Positions 1 to 7,944 of a stretch of DNA of 13,404 nucleotides are shown piece after piece. Location: contig CALALV010000097.1 in assembly GCA_937925605.1 (NCBI GenBank), positions 1 through 13,404 of the forward strand. The letters run 5' to 3'. The DNA comes from an uncultured Woeseia sp. (GTDB lineage: Bacteria; Pseudomonadota; Gammaproteobacteria; Steroidobacterales; Woeseiaceae). The translations under genes and the position numbers were made by a program. How positions within the stretch are numbered: position 1 is the first letter of the stretch; each line of letters opens with the position of its first letter. The notes under the pieces were generated by a model that saw nothing but the letters and a program-made list of their open reading frames with translations, was not told the DNA's origin and did not search any database.

Positions 1-170
1 CCATGCTGTATTTCATCGACGGGCTGAACCGCCTGTTCGGCAGCGAGCGCGCGCCGCTCGCCACGCTGCGCGGCAGCGGCATGCGGCTGTTCAACCGGAG
101 CGGGCCGCTCAAGCGGCGCGCGATGCGCGTGGCGCTGGGCTTCGACGCCGGCGGCGCGCTCGGCCGGTGA
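1..170 (+). CDS. C-terminal end of a UbiH/UbiI-type FAD-dependent hydroxylase (5' partial)
   Basis: This is the last 55 codons of a gene that begins before the window; the frame is set by codons from position 3 and the TGA at 168-170. The tail reads DGLNRLFGSERAPL, then LRGSGMRLFNRSGPLKRRAM and ALGFD. That matches the C-terminus of the UbiH/UbiI/UbiF/Coq6 family of FAD monooxygenases, which hydroxylate the aromatic ring of ubiquinone precursors. The FAD-binding motifs lie outside the window, so I cannot tell UbiH from UbiI or UbiF and give no symbol. In E. coli ubiI and ubiH lie next to gcvT, which supports the family call here, although three genes now intervene. No T-rich terminator follows the stop, so readthrough into the next gene is possible. 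Confidence 0.75.
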   Translation, partial: MLYFIDGLNRLFGSERAPLATLRGSGMRLFNRSGPLKRRAMRVALGFDAGGALGR

Positions 171-189
171 TTGCCGCCGCCGAAAACGC

Positions 190-195
190 TATTAT
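190..195 (+). promoter_or_regulatory. Possible -10 element upstream of the transglutaminase-like membrane protein gene
   Basis: The hexamer TATTAT differs from the sigma-70 consensus TATAAT at one position and stands out in a GC-rich spacer. The -35 region is poor: TGATTG at 168-173 is the best at 16 bp spacing. Transcription from here would give a leader of about 140 nt holding the hairpins at 303-319 and 327-341. This is a weak call based on one hexamer. Confidence 0.3.
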
Positions 196-302
196 CACGG
201 CTACCGCAGGCAGACCGCCCGCGCCGCCGTCCGAGAACAAGACCGAGGGAAGGTGACGGCGCCGGCGCGGATCGAGAGGCATTCCTTGCAGTTTCCCGAA
301 TC

Positions 303-341
303 CGGATCGCGATCATCCGCTGAACCGGGCCTCGCAGGCCC
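303..341 (+). promoter_or_regulatory. Two adjacent hairpins ending at the start codon at 342
   Basis: The first hairpin pairs CGGAT (303-307) with ATCCG (315-319) around a 7-nt loop. The second pairs GGGCCT (327-332) with AGGCCC (336-341) around CGC, and its last base touches the ATG at 342. The second stem covers the place where a ribosome binding site would sit; the only purine core nearby, AGG at 336-338, is inside it. The structure is read directly from the sequence; a role in translational control is inference. Confidence 0.35.
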
Positions 342-1859
342 ATGACAAGGCGCTACGTTTTCACGCTGGCGATACTCCTGACCGTTACCGGTGTCGGGAT
401 GTTCCTTTACAAGTGGCAGTCGCTGGGTTTCCCGCTGTCCGTGCAGCAGCAGACTCCGACCTGGATCGTCGAGACGTCGATCCGCTTCGACGCCGGCCGC
501 GGCTCGATCAAGGTCAACCTGCAAATCCCGACGCTGACACCGGGCTTCGAACGCCTCGACGACTATGCCGTGTCCAAGAACTACGGCTTCGGCGTCAACT
601 ACGTGGGCACGCGCCGCGAGGCGCAGTGGACCATCCGCCGCGCCAGTGGACCGCAGACGCTGTACTACCGGATCGTCGTGTTCGAAAACCCGAACGCGAA
701 CCAGTCGGACATCACGCCGCCGTTCCCGCTGCCGCCGGTCATCAACGAGCCGATGAAGACGGCCGTCGACGTCATCGTCGAGGAGGTGCGCGAGCATTCC
801 GCCGACGCGGCGTCGTTCACGGCCGAGCTGCTGAGGCTCGCCAACGACCCGTCGCCGAACCCGAACATCGAGCTGCTGCTGGCCGACGCCGGCGGCCGCG
901 CGGGCTTCGTGCAGACGATGACGACGGTGCTGGCGGCGGCGCGCATCCCGGCCCGCATGATCCGCGGCATCGAACTCGCCGACCAGCAGCGGCAGGCCGA
1001 CATCGTGCCGTGGCTCGAGATCCACGACGGCGACCGCTGGCGCTACTTCAACCCCGCCACCGGCGAGGAGTCCCTGCCCGACGATTACCTGATCTGGTGG
1101 CGCGGCGGCGAACCGCTGGTCAGCGTCGAGGGCGGCAGCAACGTCGACGTCGGTTTCGCCGTCAAGCGCTACTACCTCGACACGATGGAGATCGCGCGCC
1201 AGCGGGCCGCCCGCGACGAGGCCGTGCTGGTCGATTTCTCGCTGTTCAGCCTGCCGATCCAGACCCAGGCCGTCTACGCGGTCATCCTGATGATCCCGCT
1301 CGGCGCGCTGGTCGTCGTGCTGATGCGCAACGTGATCGGCATCGATACCTTCGGCACCTTCATGCCGGTGCTGATCGCGCTGTCTTTCCGCGAGACCCAG
1401 CTGCTGCGCGGCATCCTGCTGTTCACGCTGCTGGTCGCGCTCGGCCTGTCGATACGTTTCCTGCTCGAGCGATTGCGCCTGCTGCTGGTGCCGCGCCTGT
1501 CCGCCGTGCTGATCGTGGTCGTGCTGCTGATGCTGCTGATCAGCATCCTGACGCACAAGCTTGGTATCGAGACCGGGCTGTCGGTCGCCCTGTTCCCGAT
1601 GGTCATCATCGCGATGACGATCGAGCGCATGTCCGTCGTCTGGGAGGAGCGCGGTCCCGGCGACGCGATGCGCAGCGCCACGGGCAGCCTGACCGTCGCG
1701 CTGCTCGCATACTTCGTCATGGGCATGAACTGGCTCGAGCACATCGTCTTCACGTTCCCGGAACTGCTGCTGGTCGTGCTGGCTGCCGTCATCCTGCTCG
1801 GCCGCTACACGGGCTACCGCCTGACCGAGCTGAAACGCTTCAGCTCGCTCGCGAAGTGA
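342..1859 (+). CDS. Inactive transglutaminase domain fused to seven transmembrane helices
   Basis: A 505-residue inner-membrane protein. One N-terminal helix (about residues 5-23) is followed by a roughly 285-residue soluble part, probably periplasmic. That part contains a transglutaminase-like fold (about 150-255) with the family landmarks AAARIPARMIRGI and VPWLEI. Seven hydrophobic helices follow (about 311-487). Alignment by eye places Arg186, Val222 and Asn237 where active enzymes have Cys, His and Asp, so the whole triad is lost, as in the family described as inactive transglutaminase fused to 7 TM helices (Pfam 14400/14402 type). The start is fixed by an in-frame TGA at 321-323; no other start lies between it and ATG 342. 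The next gene begins 19 nt downstream and encodes the usual ATP-grasp partner. The likely role is binding a peptide or amine substrate at the membrane without crosslinking it; the substrate is unknown. Confidence 0.88.
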   Translation: MTRRYVFTLAILLTVTGVGMFLYKWQSLGFPLSVQQQTPTWIVETSIRFDAGRGSIKVNLQIPTLTPGFERLDDYAVSKNYGFGVNYVGTRREAQWTIRRASGPQTLYYRIVVFENPNANQSDITPPFPLPPVINEPMKTAVDVIVEEVREHSADAASFTAELLRLANDPSPNPNIELLLADAGGRAGFVQTMTTVLAAARIPARMIRGIELADQQRQADIVPWLEIHDGDRWRYFNPATGEESLPDDYLIWWRGGEPLVSVEGGSNVDVGFAVKRYYLDTMEIARQRAARDEAVLVDFSLFSLPIQTQAVYAVILMIPLGALVVVLMRNVIGIDTFGTFMPVLIALSFRETQLLRGILLFTLLVALGLSIRFLLERLRLLLVPRLSAVLIVVVLLMLLISILTHKLGIETGLSVALFPMVIIAMTIERMSVVWEERGPGDAMRSATGSLTVALLAYFVMGMNWLEHIVFTFPELLLVVLAAVILLGRYTGYRLTELKRFSSLAK

Positions 1860-1878
1860 CGCGGGTCGGGAGCGGCTG

Positions 1879-2862
1879 ATGTTCGGGCTGGCGCGCAAGC
1901 TTGCCGACGCGGGGGTCCTCGGCCTCAACAAGCGCAATGCCGAGCTGATCATGCGCCTGAACCCGCGGCACCTGTACCCGCGGGTCGACGACAAGTCGCT
2001 GACCAAGAAACTCGCGCTCGAGGCCGGCATGGCCGTGCCGGACCTCTACGGCCTGATCCGTAACCAGGGCGAGGTGCGCAATTTCCAGGAAATCGTGGCC
2101 GAGCACGAGAGCTTCGTGATCAAGCCGGCAGGTGGCAGCGGCGGCGACGGCATCGTCGTCATCACCGGCCGCTCGAAGCGCAAGCGCGACAACTTCCGGC
2201 TGGCGAACGGCTTGTTGATCACCCGCGAGGAACTCGAGCACCACATCTCGAACGTCGTGGGCGGCCAGTACAGCCTGACCGGCAATCCCGACATCGCGAT
2301 GGTCGAATACTGCGTGAAGTTCGACCCGCTGTTCAACGACGTGAGTTTCCAGGGCGTGCCGGACGTGCGGGTCATCGTCTACCGCGGCTACCCGGCCATG
2401 GCGATGGTGCGCCTGCCGACGCGCAGCTCGGACGGCAAGGCCAACCTGCACCAGGGCGCGGTTGGGGCCGGCGTGGACGTGGCCAGCGGCCGCACGCTGG
2501 GCGGCGTGCTGCAGAACCTGGTCGTCGACGAGCACCCGGACACCGGCAGCCTGATCGGCGGGCTGAAGATCCCGAACTGGGAGTTCATCCTCGAGTCGTC
2601 CGCGCGCGGCTACGAGGTCACCGGCCTCGGCTACCTCGGCGTGGACATTGTCATCGACCGCGACCTCGGGCCGCTGATCCTCGAGATGAACGCCCGACCC
2701 GGCCTGAATATCCAGATCGCCAACGGCATGGGCATCGTGAACCGGCTCAAGCGGATCGACGAGATCTACGACCCGGCGGCCGACCCGGCGACCCGCGCAC
2801 AGGTCGCACAGCGCGAGTTCGTCGCGCCCGTGCCGGAACGGCCGGCGAGCGCGGTCGCCTGA
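1879..2862 (+). CDS. ATP-grasp ligase, alpha-L-glutamate ligase-related (RimK-like)
   Basis: A 327-residue cytoplasmic ATP-grasp enzyme. Visible landmarks are the nucleotide-binding lysine and glycine loop FVIKPAGGSGGDG (Lys82, loop 83-91), a central strand pair VRVIVYRGYPAMAMVRLPTR (about 163-182), and the metal-binding end LILEMNARPG with Glu269 and Asn271. Such enzymes join a carboxylate to an amine with ATP through an acylphosphate. The family (TIGR02291 type) is named for resemblance to RimK, which adds glutamates to ribosomal protein S6, but its own substrate is not established. A purine-rich site GGGAGCGG (1868-1875) precedes ATG 1879. The gene follows the inactive-transglutaminase gene by 19 nt, so the two probably form one transcript. 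In many gammaproteobacteria a retropepsin-like protease gene belongs to the same set; none is seen here. Confidence 0.88.
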   Translation: MFGLARKLADAGVLGLNKRNAELIMRLNPRHLYPRVDDKSLTKKLALEAGMAVPDLYGLIRNQGEVRNFQEIVAEHESFVIKPAGGSGGDGIVVITGRSKRKRDNFRLANGLLITREELEHHISNVVGGQYSLTGNPDIAMVEYCVKFDPLFNDVSFQGVPDVRVIVYRGYPAMAMVRLPTRSSDGKANLHQGAVGAGVDVASGRTLGGVLQNLVVDEHPDTGSLIGGLKIPNWEFILESSARGYEVTGLGYLGVDIVIDRDLGPLILEMNARPGLNIQIANGMGIVNRLKRIDEIYDPAADPATRAQVAQREFVAPVPERPASAVA

Positions 2863-2884
2863 GGCCCGGCGGCCGCCCGGCCCG
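2863..2884. terminator. GC-rich imperfect palindrome between convergent genes
   Basis: The 22-bp gap between the two convergent stop codons is almost entirely an inverted repeat: GGCCCGGCGG at 2863-2872 and CCGCCCGGCC at 2873-2882 pair with one mismatch. It could serve as a shared bidirectional terminator stem, but there is no T-run on either strand. Termination here is uncertain. Confidence 0.3.
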
Positions 2885-4627
2885 TCAGAGCTGGCTGGCC
2901 AGCCAGCGCTCCATGCGGATCTCGAGTACCTCGAGCGGCAGCGCACCGCCGCCGAGCAGCGCGTCGTGGAAGGCCCGGACGTCGAATCGTTCGCCGAGCA
3001 TCGTCTCGGCGCGCCGCCGAAGTTCGAGAATCTTCAGCTGCCCGATCTTGTAGGCCAGCGCCTGCCCGGGCCAGGCGATGTAGCGGTCGATCTCGTTGAT
3101 GATGTCGAGCTCGGTCTTCGCCGCGTTGTCCTTGAAGAAGTCGATCGCCTGCTGGCGGCTCCAGCCCTTGTAGTGCATGCCGGTGTCGACGACGAGGCGC
3201 ACCGCGCGCCACATCTCGTAGGTCAGCGCGCCGAAGCGCGAGTACGGGTCCTCGTACAGGCCCATCTCGTAGCCGAGGCTCTCGCTGTACAGGCCCCAGC
3301 CCTCGACGAAGGCCGTGAAGCCGGAAAAGCGGCGGAACGGCGGCAGGTCGCCCAGTTCCTGCTGCAGCGCGATCTGCAGGTGGTGGCCGGGTACCGCCTC
3401 GTGAACGGACAGCACCTCGATTTCATACTTCGGCCGGACCTCCGGCTTGTACAGGTTGACGTAGTAATAACCGGCGCGGCTGCCGTCCGCGGCCGGCGGG
3501 CTGTAATAGGCCGTGGTCGTGTCGGGCGCGATGTTGTCCGGGATCGGCCGCAGGCCGTAGGGTGTGCGCGGCAGCCGGCCGAACAGCTTCACGAGCAGCG
3601 GGTCGATGCGCTTGCTGGTCGCGAGGTAAGCCTCGAACAGCTCGTCCGGGTCGTCGTAGTAGAACTGCGGGTCGGTGCGCAGGAACTCGAGGAAATCACT
3701 GAAACTGCCGTCGAAGCCGGTTTCGTCGATGACCAGCTGCATCTCGTCGCGGATGCGCCGTACCTCGTCGAGCCCGAGCCTGTGAATCTCGTCGGGCGTC
3801 ATGCGCGTCGTCGTGAAGCTGCGCGCGCGGTACTCGTAGAAGGCGCGGCCGTTCGGCAGCTCCGAGGCGCCGATGGTCTCGCGCGCTGCGGGCAGGTAAC
3901 GCTCTTCGAAGTAGCGCGAGAACTCGCGGTAGGCCGGCACGATGTCGTCCTCGATGATCGTGCGTGCCCGCGCCCGCAGTCGCTCCTGTTCCGCGGCCGG
4001 GATCGACTCGGGCAGCGTCGCAAACGCGCCCCAGAACGGGCTGTCCTCGGCGTCTTCCGCGAGCTGCGCGTCGATCTGCGGCGGGATGCGCTCCATCAGC
4101 ACGCGCGGCGGCACAAAGCCTTCCCGCCGGCCGAGTTCCTGCAGCTCCATCGTCTGCTCGATCACCTCGGGCACCTTCTCCATGCGCGCGAGCCAGTCCT
4201 CGACGTCGGCGACGGTGTCGAGCGGCAGACTTTCCGCCGTCGCCTCGAGCGACTGGACGCCGCCGCGCTGGTTGATCGGCATCAGCCAGTCGCGGTAGCG
4301 GTGGCCTTCGAGTTCGTCCTCGAGATCGCGCCGGAACAGGTCGTAATTGAGCGCCGCGTCCTCGTCGAGCCCGGCCGGATCGATCGCGAGCAGCCGGGCG
4401 AGAAAATCCGCGCGCGCCTCGCGGCGTGCCTCGAAAGCCTCCGGCCGCAGGTCCGTCCAGCGGTCGTTGTAACGGCGATCGCCGAGTCGCGAGGCAAACA
4501 CCGGGCTCTGCTCGAGCTGCCACTGCCAGGCCTCCTCGAGCAGTGCCGCGAAGTCCTCGGCCGGGCCGGCGGCGGCCGGACCGAGCGTCAGCAGGGCGAG
4601 CAGGGCGGTCGTGAGCAGGCGGGACAT
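2885..4627 (-). CDS. Exported DUF885 family metallopeptidase-like protein
   Basis: A 580-residue protein. The chosen start at 4627 gives an immediate signal peptide, MSRLLTTALLALLTLGPAAA, and has GGAG at 4634-4637 on the minus strand 6 nt upstream. A longer frame from 4684 adds 19 residues of alanine/proline-rich sequence before the signal and is less likely. The DUF885 hallmark VLSVHEAVPGHHLQIAL is present (His409, Glu410, His415-416), as is FVEGWGLYSE with Glu442, a plausible further metal ligand. The N-terminal half has the family's long helical region (SRLGDRRYNDRWTDL, then AALNYDLFRRDLEDELEGHR). Length fits the usual 550-620 residues. Members are thought to be zinc peptidases; the substrate is unknown. 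The signal suggests a periplasmic location. It is the only minus-strand gene here, convergent with the ligase gene and divergent from the gcv riboswitch. Confidence 0.88.
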   Translation of the reverse strand: MSRLLTTALLALLTLGPAAAGPAEDFAALLEEAWQWQLEQSPVFASRLGDRRYNDRWTDLRPEAFEARREARADFLARLLAIDPAGLDEDAALNYDLFRRDLEDELEGHRYRDWLMPINQRGGVQSLEATAESLPLDTVADVEDWLARMEKVPEVIEQTMELQELGRREGFVPPRVLMERIPPQIDAQLAEDAEDSPFWGAFATLPESIPAAEQERLRARARTIIEDDIVPAYREFSRYFEERYLPAARETIGASELPNGRAFYEYRARSFTTTRMTPDEIHRLGLDEVRRIRDEMQLVIDETGFDGSFSDFLEFLRTDPQFYYDDPDELFEAYLATSKRIDPLLVKLFGRLPRTPYGLRPIPDNIAPDTTTAYYSPPAADGSRAGYYYVNLYKPEVRPKYEIEVLSVHEAVPGHHLQIALQQELGDLPPFRRFSGFTAFVEGWGLYSESLGYEMGLYEDPYSRFGALTYEMWRAVRLVVDTGMHYKGWSRQQAIDFFKDNAAKTELDIINEIDRYIAWPGQALAYKIGQLKILELRRRAETMLGERFDVRAFHDALLGGGALPLEVLEIRMERWLASQL

Positions 4628-4633
4628 GGCGGG

Positions 4634-4637
4634 CTCC
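4634..4637 (-). promoter_or_regulatory. Ribosome binding site deciding the DUF885 start
   Basis: Minus-strand GGAG lies 6 nt before the ATG at 4627-4625, in front of the signal peptide. This supports that start over the upstream in-frame ATGs at 4684 and 4657. Confidence 0.6.
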
Positions 4638-4677
4638 GGCGGCGGGCGAGACGGCATTGTTGCGGCCGCGGCCGCGG

Positions 4678-4707
4678 CTGGCAACCCGGGGGCCGGTTGG
4701 CTATGAT
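4678..4707 (+). promoter_or_regulatory. Predicted sigma-70 promoter of the gcv operon
   Basis: TATGAT at 4702-4707 matches the -10 consensus at five of six positions. CTGGCA at 4678-4683 matches the -35 consensus at four of six, with 18 bp between. Transcription would start near 4713-4715, a few bases before the first pairing strand of the riboswitch at 4717. That fit to the RNA start is the strongest argument for the call. Confidence 0.55.
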
Positions 4708-4716
4708 GCGGCCTCT

Positions 4717-4900
4717 AATCAATAGGGTCCGTGGAAGAGACCCCGGCTTCGCAGCCGGGGCGCCGAAGGCGCAACTCGCCCGGAAACGCTCAGGCAGAAG
4801 GACCGCGCACCCTGATTGGCTCTGGAGAGCGGCCGGAACGCGGCCCACCGAAGGGGTAGTCGGGCCCGGCCCGCCAGATCTCTCAGGTCATCGGACAGAG
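4717..4900 (+). promoter_or_regulatory. Tandem glycine riboswitch (gcvT type, two aptamers)
   Basis: Two glycine aptamers lie head to tail upstream of gcvT. In aptamer 1, AATCA (4717-4721) and GGGT (4725-4728) pair with ACCC (4809-4812) and TGATT (4813-4817), closing the domain. Inside are an 8-bp hairpin with loop TCGC (4741-4760), the conserved core GCGCCGAAGGCGCAA (4760-4774), and CTCAGGCAGAAGGACC ending at 4804. Aptamer 2 starts with CTCTGGAGAGC (4820-4830), has the core CACCGAAGGGG (about 4846-4856), then CTCTCAGGTCATCGGAC ending at 4896. It is closed by CTCTG (4820-4824) pairing with CAGAG (4896-4900). The family senses glycine and usually switches on glycine cleavage genes, which is exactly what follows. 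Together with the promoter, terminator and gcvT ribosome site this accounts for most of the 366-nt gene-free stretch 4628-4993. Confidence 0.95.
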
Positions 4901-4901
4901 G

Positions 4902-4942
4902 GGCCATCGAGCGCCGCGCTTGCGGAGGTCGATGGCCTTTTT
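4902..4942 (+). terminator. Intrinsic terminator, expression platform of the glycine riboswitch
   Basis: GGCCATCGA (4902-4910) pairs perfectly with TCGATGGCC (4929-4937), and five Ts follow (4938-4942). A nested stem CCGC/GCGG (4914-4917 with 4922-4925) closes a GCTT tetraloop. The 5' arm begins next to the closing helix of aptamer 2. T4817-G4819 can pair with C4904-A4906, so a glycine-stabilised P1 helix could take bases from the terminator. This implies glycine-induced readthrough (an ON switch), which is inference from the overlap. Confidence 0.9.
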
Positions 4943-4982
4943 CATATGCGTGGCGGGAGACGCCCGCCGCCAACGCCGATCG

Positions 4983-4987
4983 AGGAG
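4983..4987 (+). promoter_or_regulatory. gcvT ribosome binding site
   Basis: AGGAG lies 6 nt before ATG 4994. It fixes the gcvT start, because the reading frame is open far upstream through the riboswitch and the antisense of the DUF885 gene. Confidence 0.75.
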
Positions 4988-4993
4988 CAGGGC

Positions 4994-6085
<1,092 letters not shown>

Positions 6086-6089
6086 CGAG

Positions 6090-6111
6090 CGCGGGCGCCC
6101 GGTCGCCCGCG
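6090..6111 (+). other. Strong hairpin in the gcvT-gcvH spacer
   Basis: CGCGGGCG (6090-6097) pairs perfectly with CGCCCGCG (6104-6111) around the 6-nt loop CCCGGT, starting 4 nt after the gcvT stop. No T-run follows, so it is not a normal intrinsic terminator. It may block 3' exonucleases or set the relative amounts of T and H proteins; the role is inference. Confidence 0.45.
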
Positions 6112-6157
6112 GCCCCTACGACCCCCGCAACGAGAACGGAACCCGAGGATCGAAGCA

Positions 6158-6547
6158 ATGAGCGAACTGCCCGGAGACCTGCTATTCACCGCCGAGCACG
6201 AGTGGCTGCGCAAGGAAGACGACGGCAGCCTGACGATCGGCATCACGGATCACGCCCAGGCGGCGCTCGGCGACCTCGTCTACGTCGAGCTGCCGGAGGT
6301 GGGCCAGGAGCTCGAGAGCGGCGCGGAGATGGCCGTCGTCGAGTCGGTCAAGGCGGCCTCGGACGTCTACGCGCCGGTGTCCGGCAGCGTGCTCGAGGTC
6401 AACGAGGCGCTGGCCGACGATCCCGAGACGATCAACTCGGACCCCTACGGCGACGGCTGGATCGTGCGGGTGCAGCCCGGCGACGACAGCGTCGACACGA
6501 TGACGCCCGACGAGTACCAGCAGTTCCTGGACGAACTCGAAGACTGA
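6158..6547 (+). CDS. gcvH: Glycine cleavage system H protein (lipoyl carrier)
   Basis: A 129-residue carrier protein, the same size as E. coli GcvH. It shuttles the aminomethyl intermediate from P protein to T protein and its dihydrolipoyl form is reoxidised by the L protein. The lipoylation motif VVESVKAASDVYAPVSG is intact, with Lys65 as the attachment site. FTAEHEWLRKE (10-20), GITDHAQAALGDLVYVELP (28-46) and DPYGDGWIVRV are standard family blocks. GAGGA at 6145-6149 lies 8 nt before ATG 6158. It is second in the operon; gcvPA follows after 19 nt. The lipoyl arm matters for the neighbouring peroxidase gene (see findings). Confidence 0.97.
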   Translation: MSELPGDLLFTAEHEWLRKEDDGSLTIGITDHAQAALGDLVYVELPEVGQELESGAEMAVVESVKAASDVYAPVSGSVLEVNEALADDPETINSDPYGDGWIVRVQPGDDSVDTMTPDEYQQFLDELED

Positions 6548-6566
6548 CACCGAGCGACCGAGCCGC

Positions 6567-7925
6567 ATGCCATTCATACCGCATACCGACGACGACGTGC
6601 AGCACATGCTGCAGACGATCGGCGTCAACCGAATCGACGACCTGTTCGACGAAATCCCCCGCGACCTGCTGATCGACGAGCTCGCCGGCGTTCCGGACGC
6701 ATTGTCGGAGATGGAGATCACGCGCCTGATGCGCGCGCGCGCCGCCCGGGACGGTGCGGCACTCAACTTCATCGGCGCAGGTGCCTACGAGCATCACATC
6801 CCGAGCGTGGTCTGGGATATCGCGACGCGCGGCGAGTTCTACAGTGCCTACACGCCCTACCAGGCGGAGGCCAGCCAGGGGACGCTGCAGACGATTTACG
6901 AATTCCAGTCGATGATCACGGCGCTGACCGGGCTGTACGCGAGCAATGCCTCGCTGTACGACGGCGCCTCGGCGCTGGCCGAGGCGGCGCTGATGGCGGT
7001 GCGCGCGAACCGCAAGTCGAAGTCGAAGCGCGTTCTGCTGGCCGCCGGCGTCAACCGCACCTACCGGCGCGTCGCGGAGGCGATCGCCGGCACGCAGGGC
7101 CTCGAATTCGACGAACTGCCGCGCAACGCGGCGGGCACGACCGACCTCGACGCGCTGGGCGACGCCGGGCCGGCGCCGGTCGCCGTCGTCATCCAGCAGC
7201 CGACCTTCTTCGGCACGCTGGACGCGATCGACCGGCTGACCGACTGGGCGCACGAACAGGGCGCGCTGGTCATCGCGGTCGTCAACCCGACCTCGCTCGC
7301 GCTGCTCAAGGCGCCCGGCCACTGGGGCGCGCTCGGCGCGGACATCGCCTGTGGCGAGGGCCAGCCCTGCGGCGTGCCGCTGTCCTCCGGCGGTCCGTAC
7401 TTCGGCTTCATGGCCTGCGGCGAGAAACTCGTGCGGCAGATGCCGGGCCGCATCGTCGGCCGCACCACGGACCTCGAGGGCCGCGACGGCTTCACGCTCA
7501 CACTGCAGGCGCGCGAGCAGCACATACGCCGCTCGAAGGCCACGTCGAACATCTGCACGAACCAGGGCCTGATGGTAACGGCCGCGACGATCTACCTGTC
7601 ACTGCTCGGTCTCGACGGGCTGAAGCGTGTCGCCGCGACCTCGCAGCAGCGCACGGCCGCGCTGGTCGAGCGGCTGACCGCGATCGACGGCGTCAGCCGC
7701 CTGTTCGGCGGGCCGCATTTCCACGAGGCCGCGCTCAGGCTGCCGCGGCCGGCGGCCGAGGTGCTCGAGGGGCTGGCAGCGCAGGACGTGCTCGGCGGCT
7801 ACGACCTCAAGCGCCGTTACCCGGAACTCGGCGACGCCATGCTGGTCTGCGCGACCGAGACCAAGACCGACGCCGACCTCGATGCCTACGCCGCCGCGTT
7901 GCGGCAGGTGCTCGGGGCGGCCTGA
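6567..7925 (+). CDS. gcvPA: Glycine dehydrogenase (decarboxylating) subunit 1
   Basis: A 452-residue protein, close to the usual 440-450 for GcvPA. It corresponds to the N-terminal half of the fused P protein and pairs with GcvPB in a PLP enzyme that decarboxylates glycine and loads the aminomethyl group on GcvH. The N-terminus MPFIPHTDDDVQHMLQTIGV, the block FIGAGAYEHHIPSVV (about 67-81), AYTPYQAEASQGTLQTIYEF and SLYDGASALAEA are family signatures. FGGPYFGF-like SSGGPYFGFMA, PGRIVGRTTD and REQHIRRSKATSNICTNQGL follow in order, so it is full length. The catalytic lysine is in subunit 2. The ribosome site is weak (CGAG near 6552). The operon continues 19 nt later with the peroxidase gene, not directly with gcvPB. 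Confidence 0.96.
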   Translation: MPFIPHTDDDVQHMLQTIGVNRIDDLFDEIPRDLLIDELAGVPDALSEMEITRLMRARAARDGAALNFIGAGAYEHHIPSVVWDIATRGEFYSAYTPYQAEASQGTLQTIYEFQSMITALTGLYASNASLYDGASALAEAALMAVRANRKSKSKRVLLAAGVNRTYRRVAEAIAGTQGLEFDELPRNAAGTTDLDALGDAGPAPVAVVIQQPTFFGTLDAIDRLTDWAHEQGALVIAVVNPTSLALLKAPGHWGALGADIACGEGQPCGVPLSSGGPYFGFMACGEKLVRQMPGRIVGRTTDLEGRDGFTLTLQAREQHIRRSKATSNICTNQGLMVTAATIYLSLLGLDGLKRVAATSQQRTAALVERLTAIDGVSRLFGGPHFHEAALRLPRPAAEVLEGLAAQDVLGGYDLKRRYPELGDAMLVCATETKTDADLDAYAAALRQVLGAA

Positions 7926-7930
7926 GTCAC

Positions 7931-7936
7931 AGGGAG
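7931..7936 (+). promoter_or_regulatory. Ribosome binding site deciding the tpx start
   Basis: AGGGAG ends 8 nt before ATG 7945. This supports that start over an in-frame ATG at 7882, which lies inside gcvPA and would add 21 residues unlike any Tpx N-terminus. Confidence 0.7.
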
Positions 7937-7944
7937 ACGCGACG

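Noticed and set aside
201..2030. 609-residue minus-strand open frame opposite the transglutaminase-like and ATP-grasp genes
   Set aside because: Composition is rich in Arg, Asp, His and Gln with no domain or signal, as expected for the antisense of GC-rich genes. The plus strand has clear family motifs throughout.
4662..4679. GCGGCC-type palindromic repeat between the DUF885 gene and the gcv promoter
   Set aside because: A short GC-rich self-complementary run is expected by chance in DNA of this composition, and it is not repeated elsewhere in the window as a unit.
4628..4684. Upstream extension of the DUF885 protein to an ATG at 4684
   Set aside because: It would add 19 Ala/Pro-rich residues before a good signal peptide and has no ribosome site; the start at 4627 has GGAG at proper spacing.
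2966..4993. Plus-strand open frame in phase with gcvT, extending it by 676 codons upstream
   Set aside because: It runs through the antisense of the DUF885 gene, the riboswitch and the terminator. The gcvT family N-terminus and AGGAG site place the start at 4994.
7882..7944. Upstream extension of Tpx to an ATG inside gcvPA
   Set aside because: The added residues are out-of-phase gcvPA sequence and do not resemble a Tpx N-terminus; AGGGAG supports ATG 7945.
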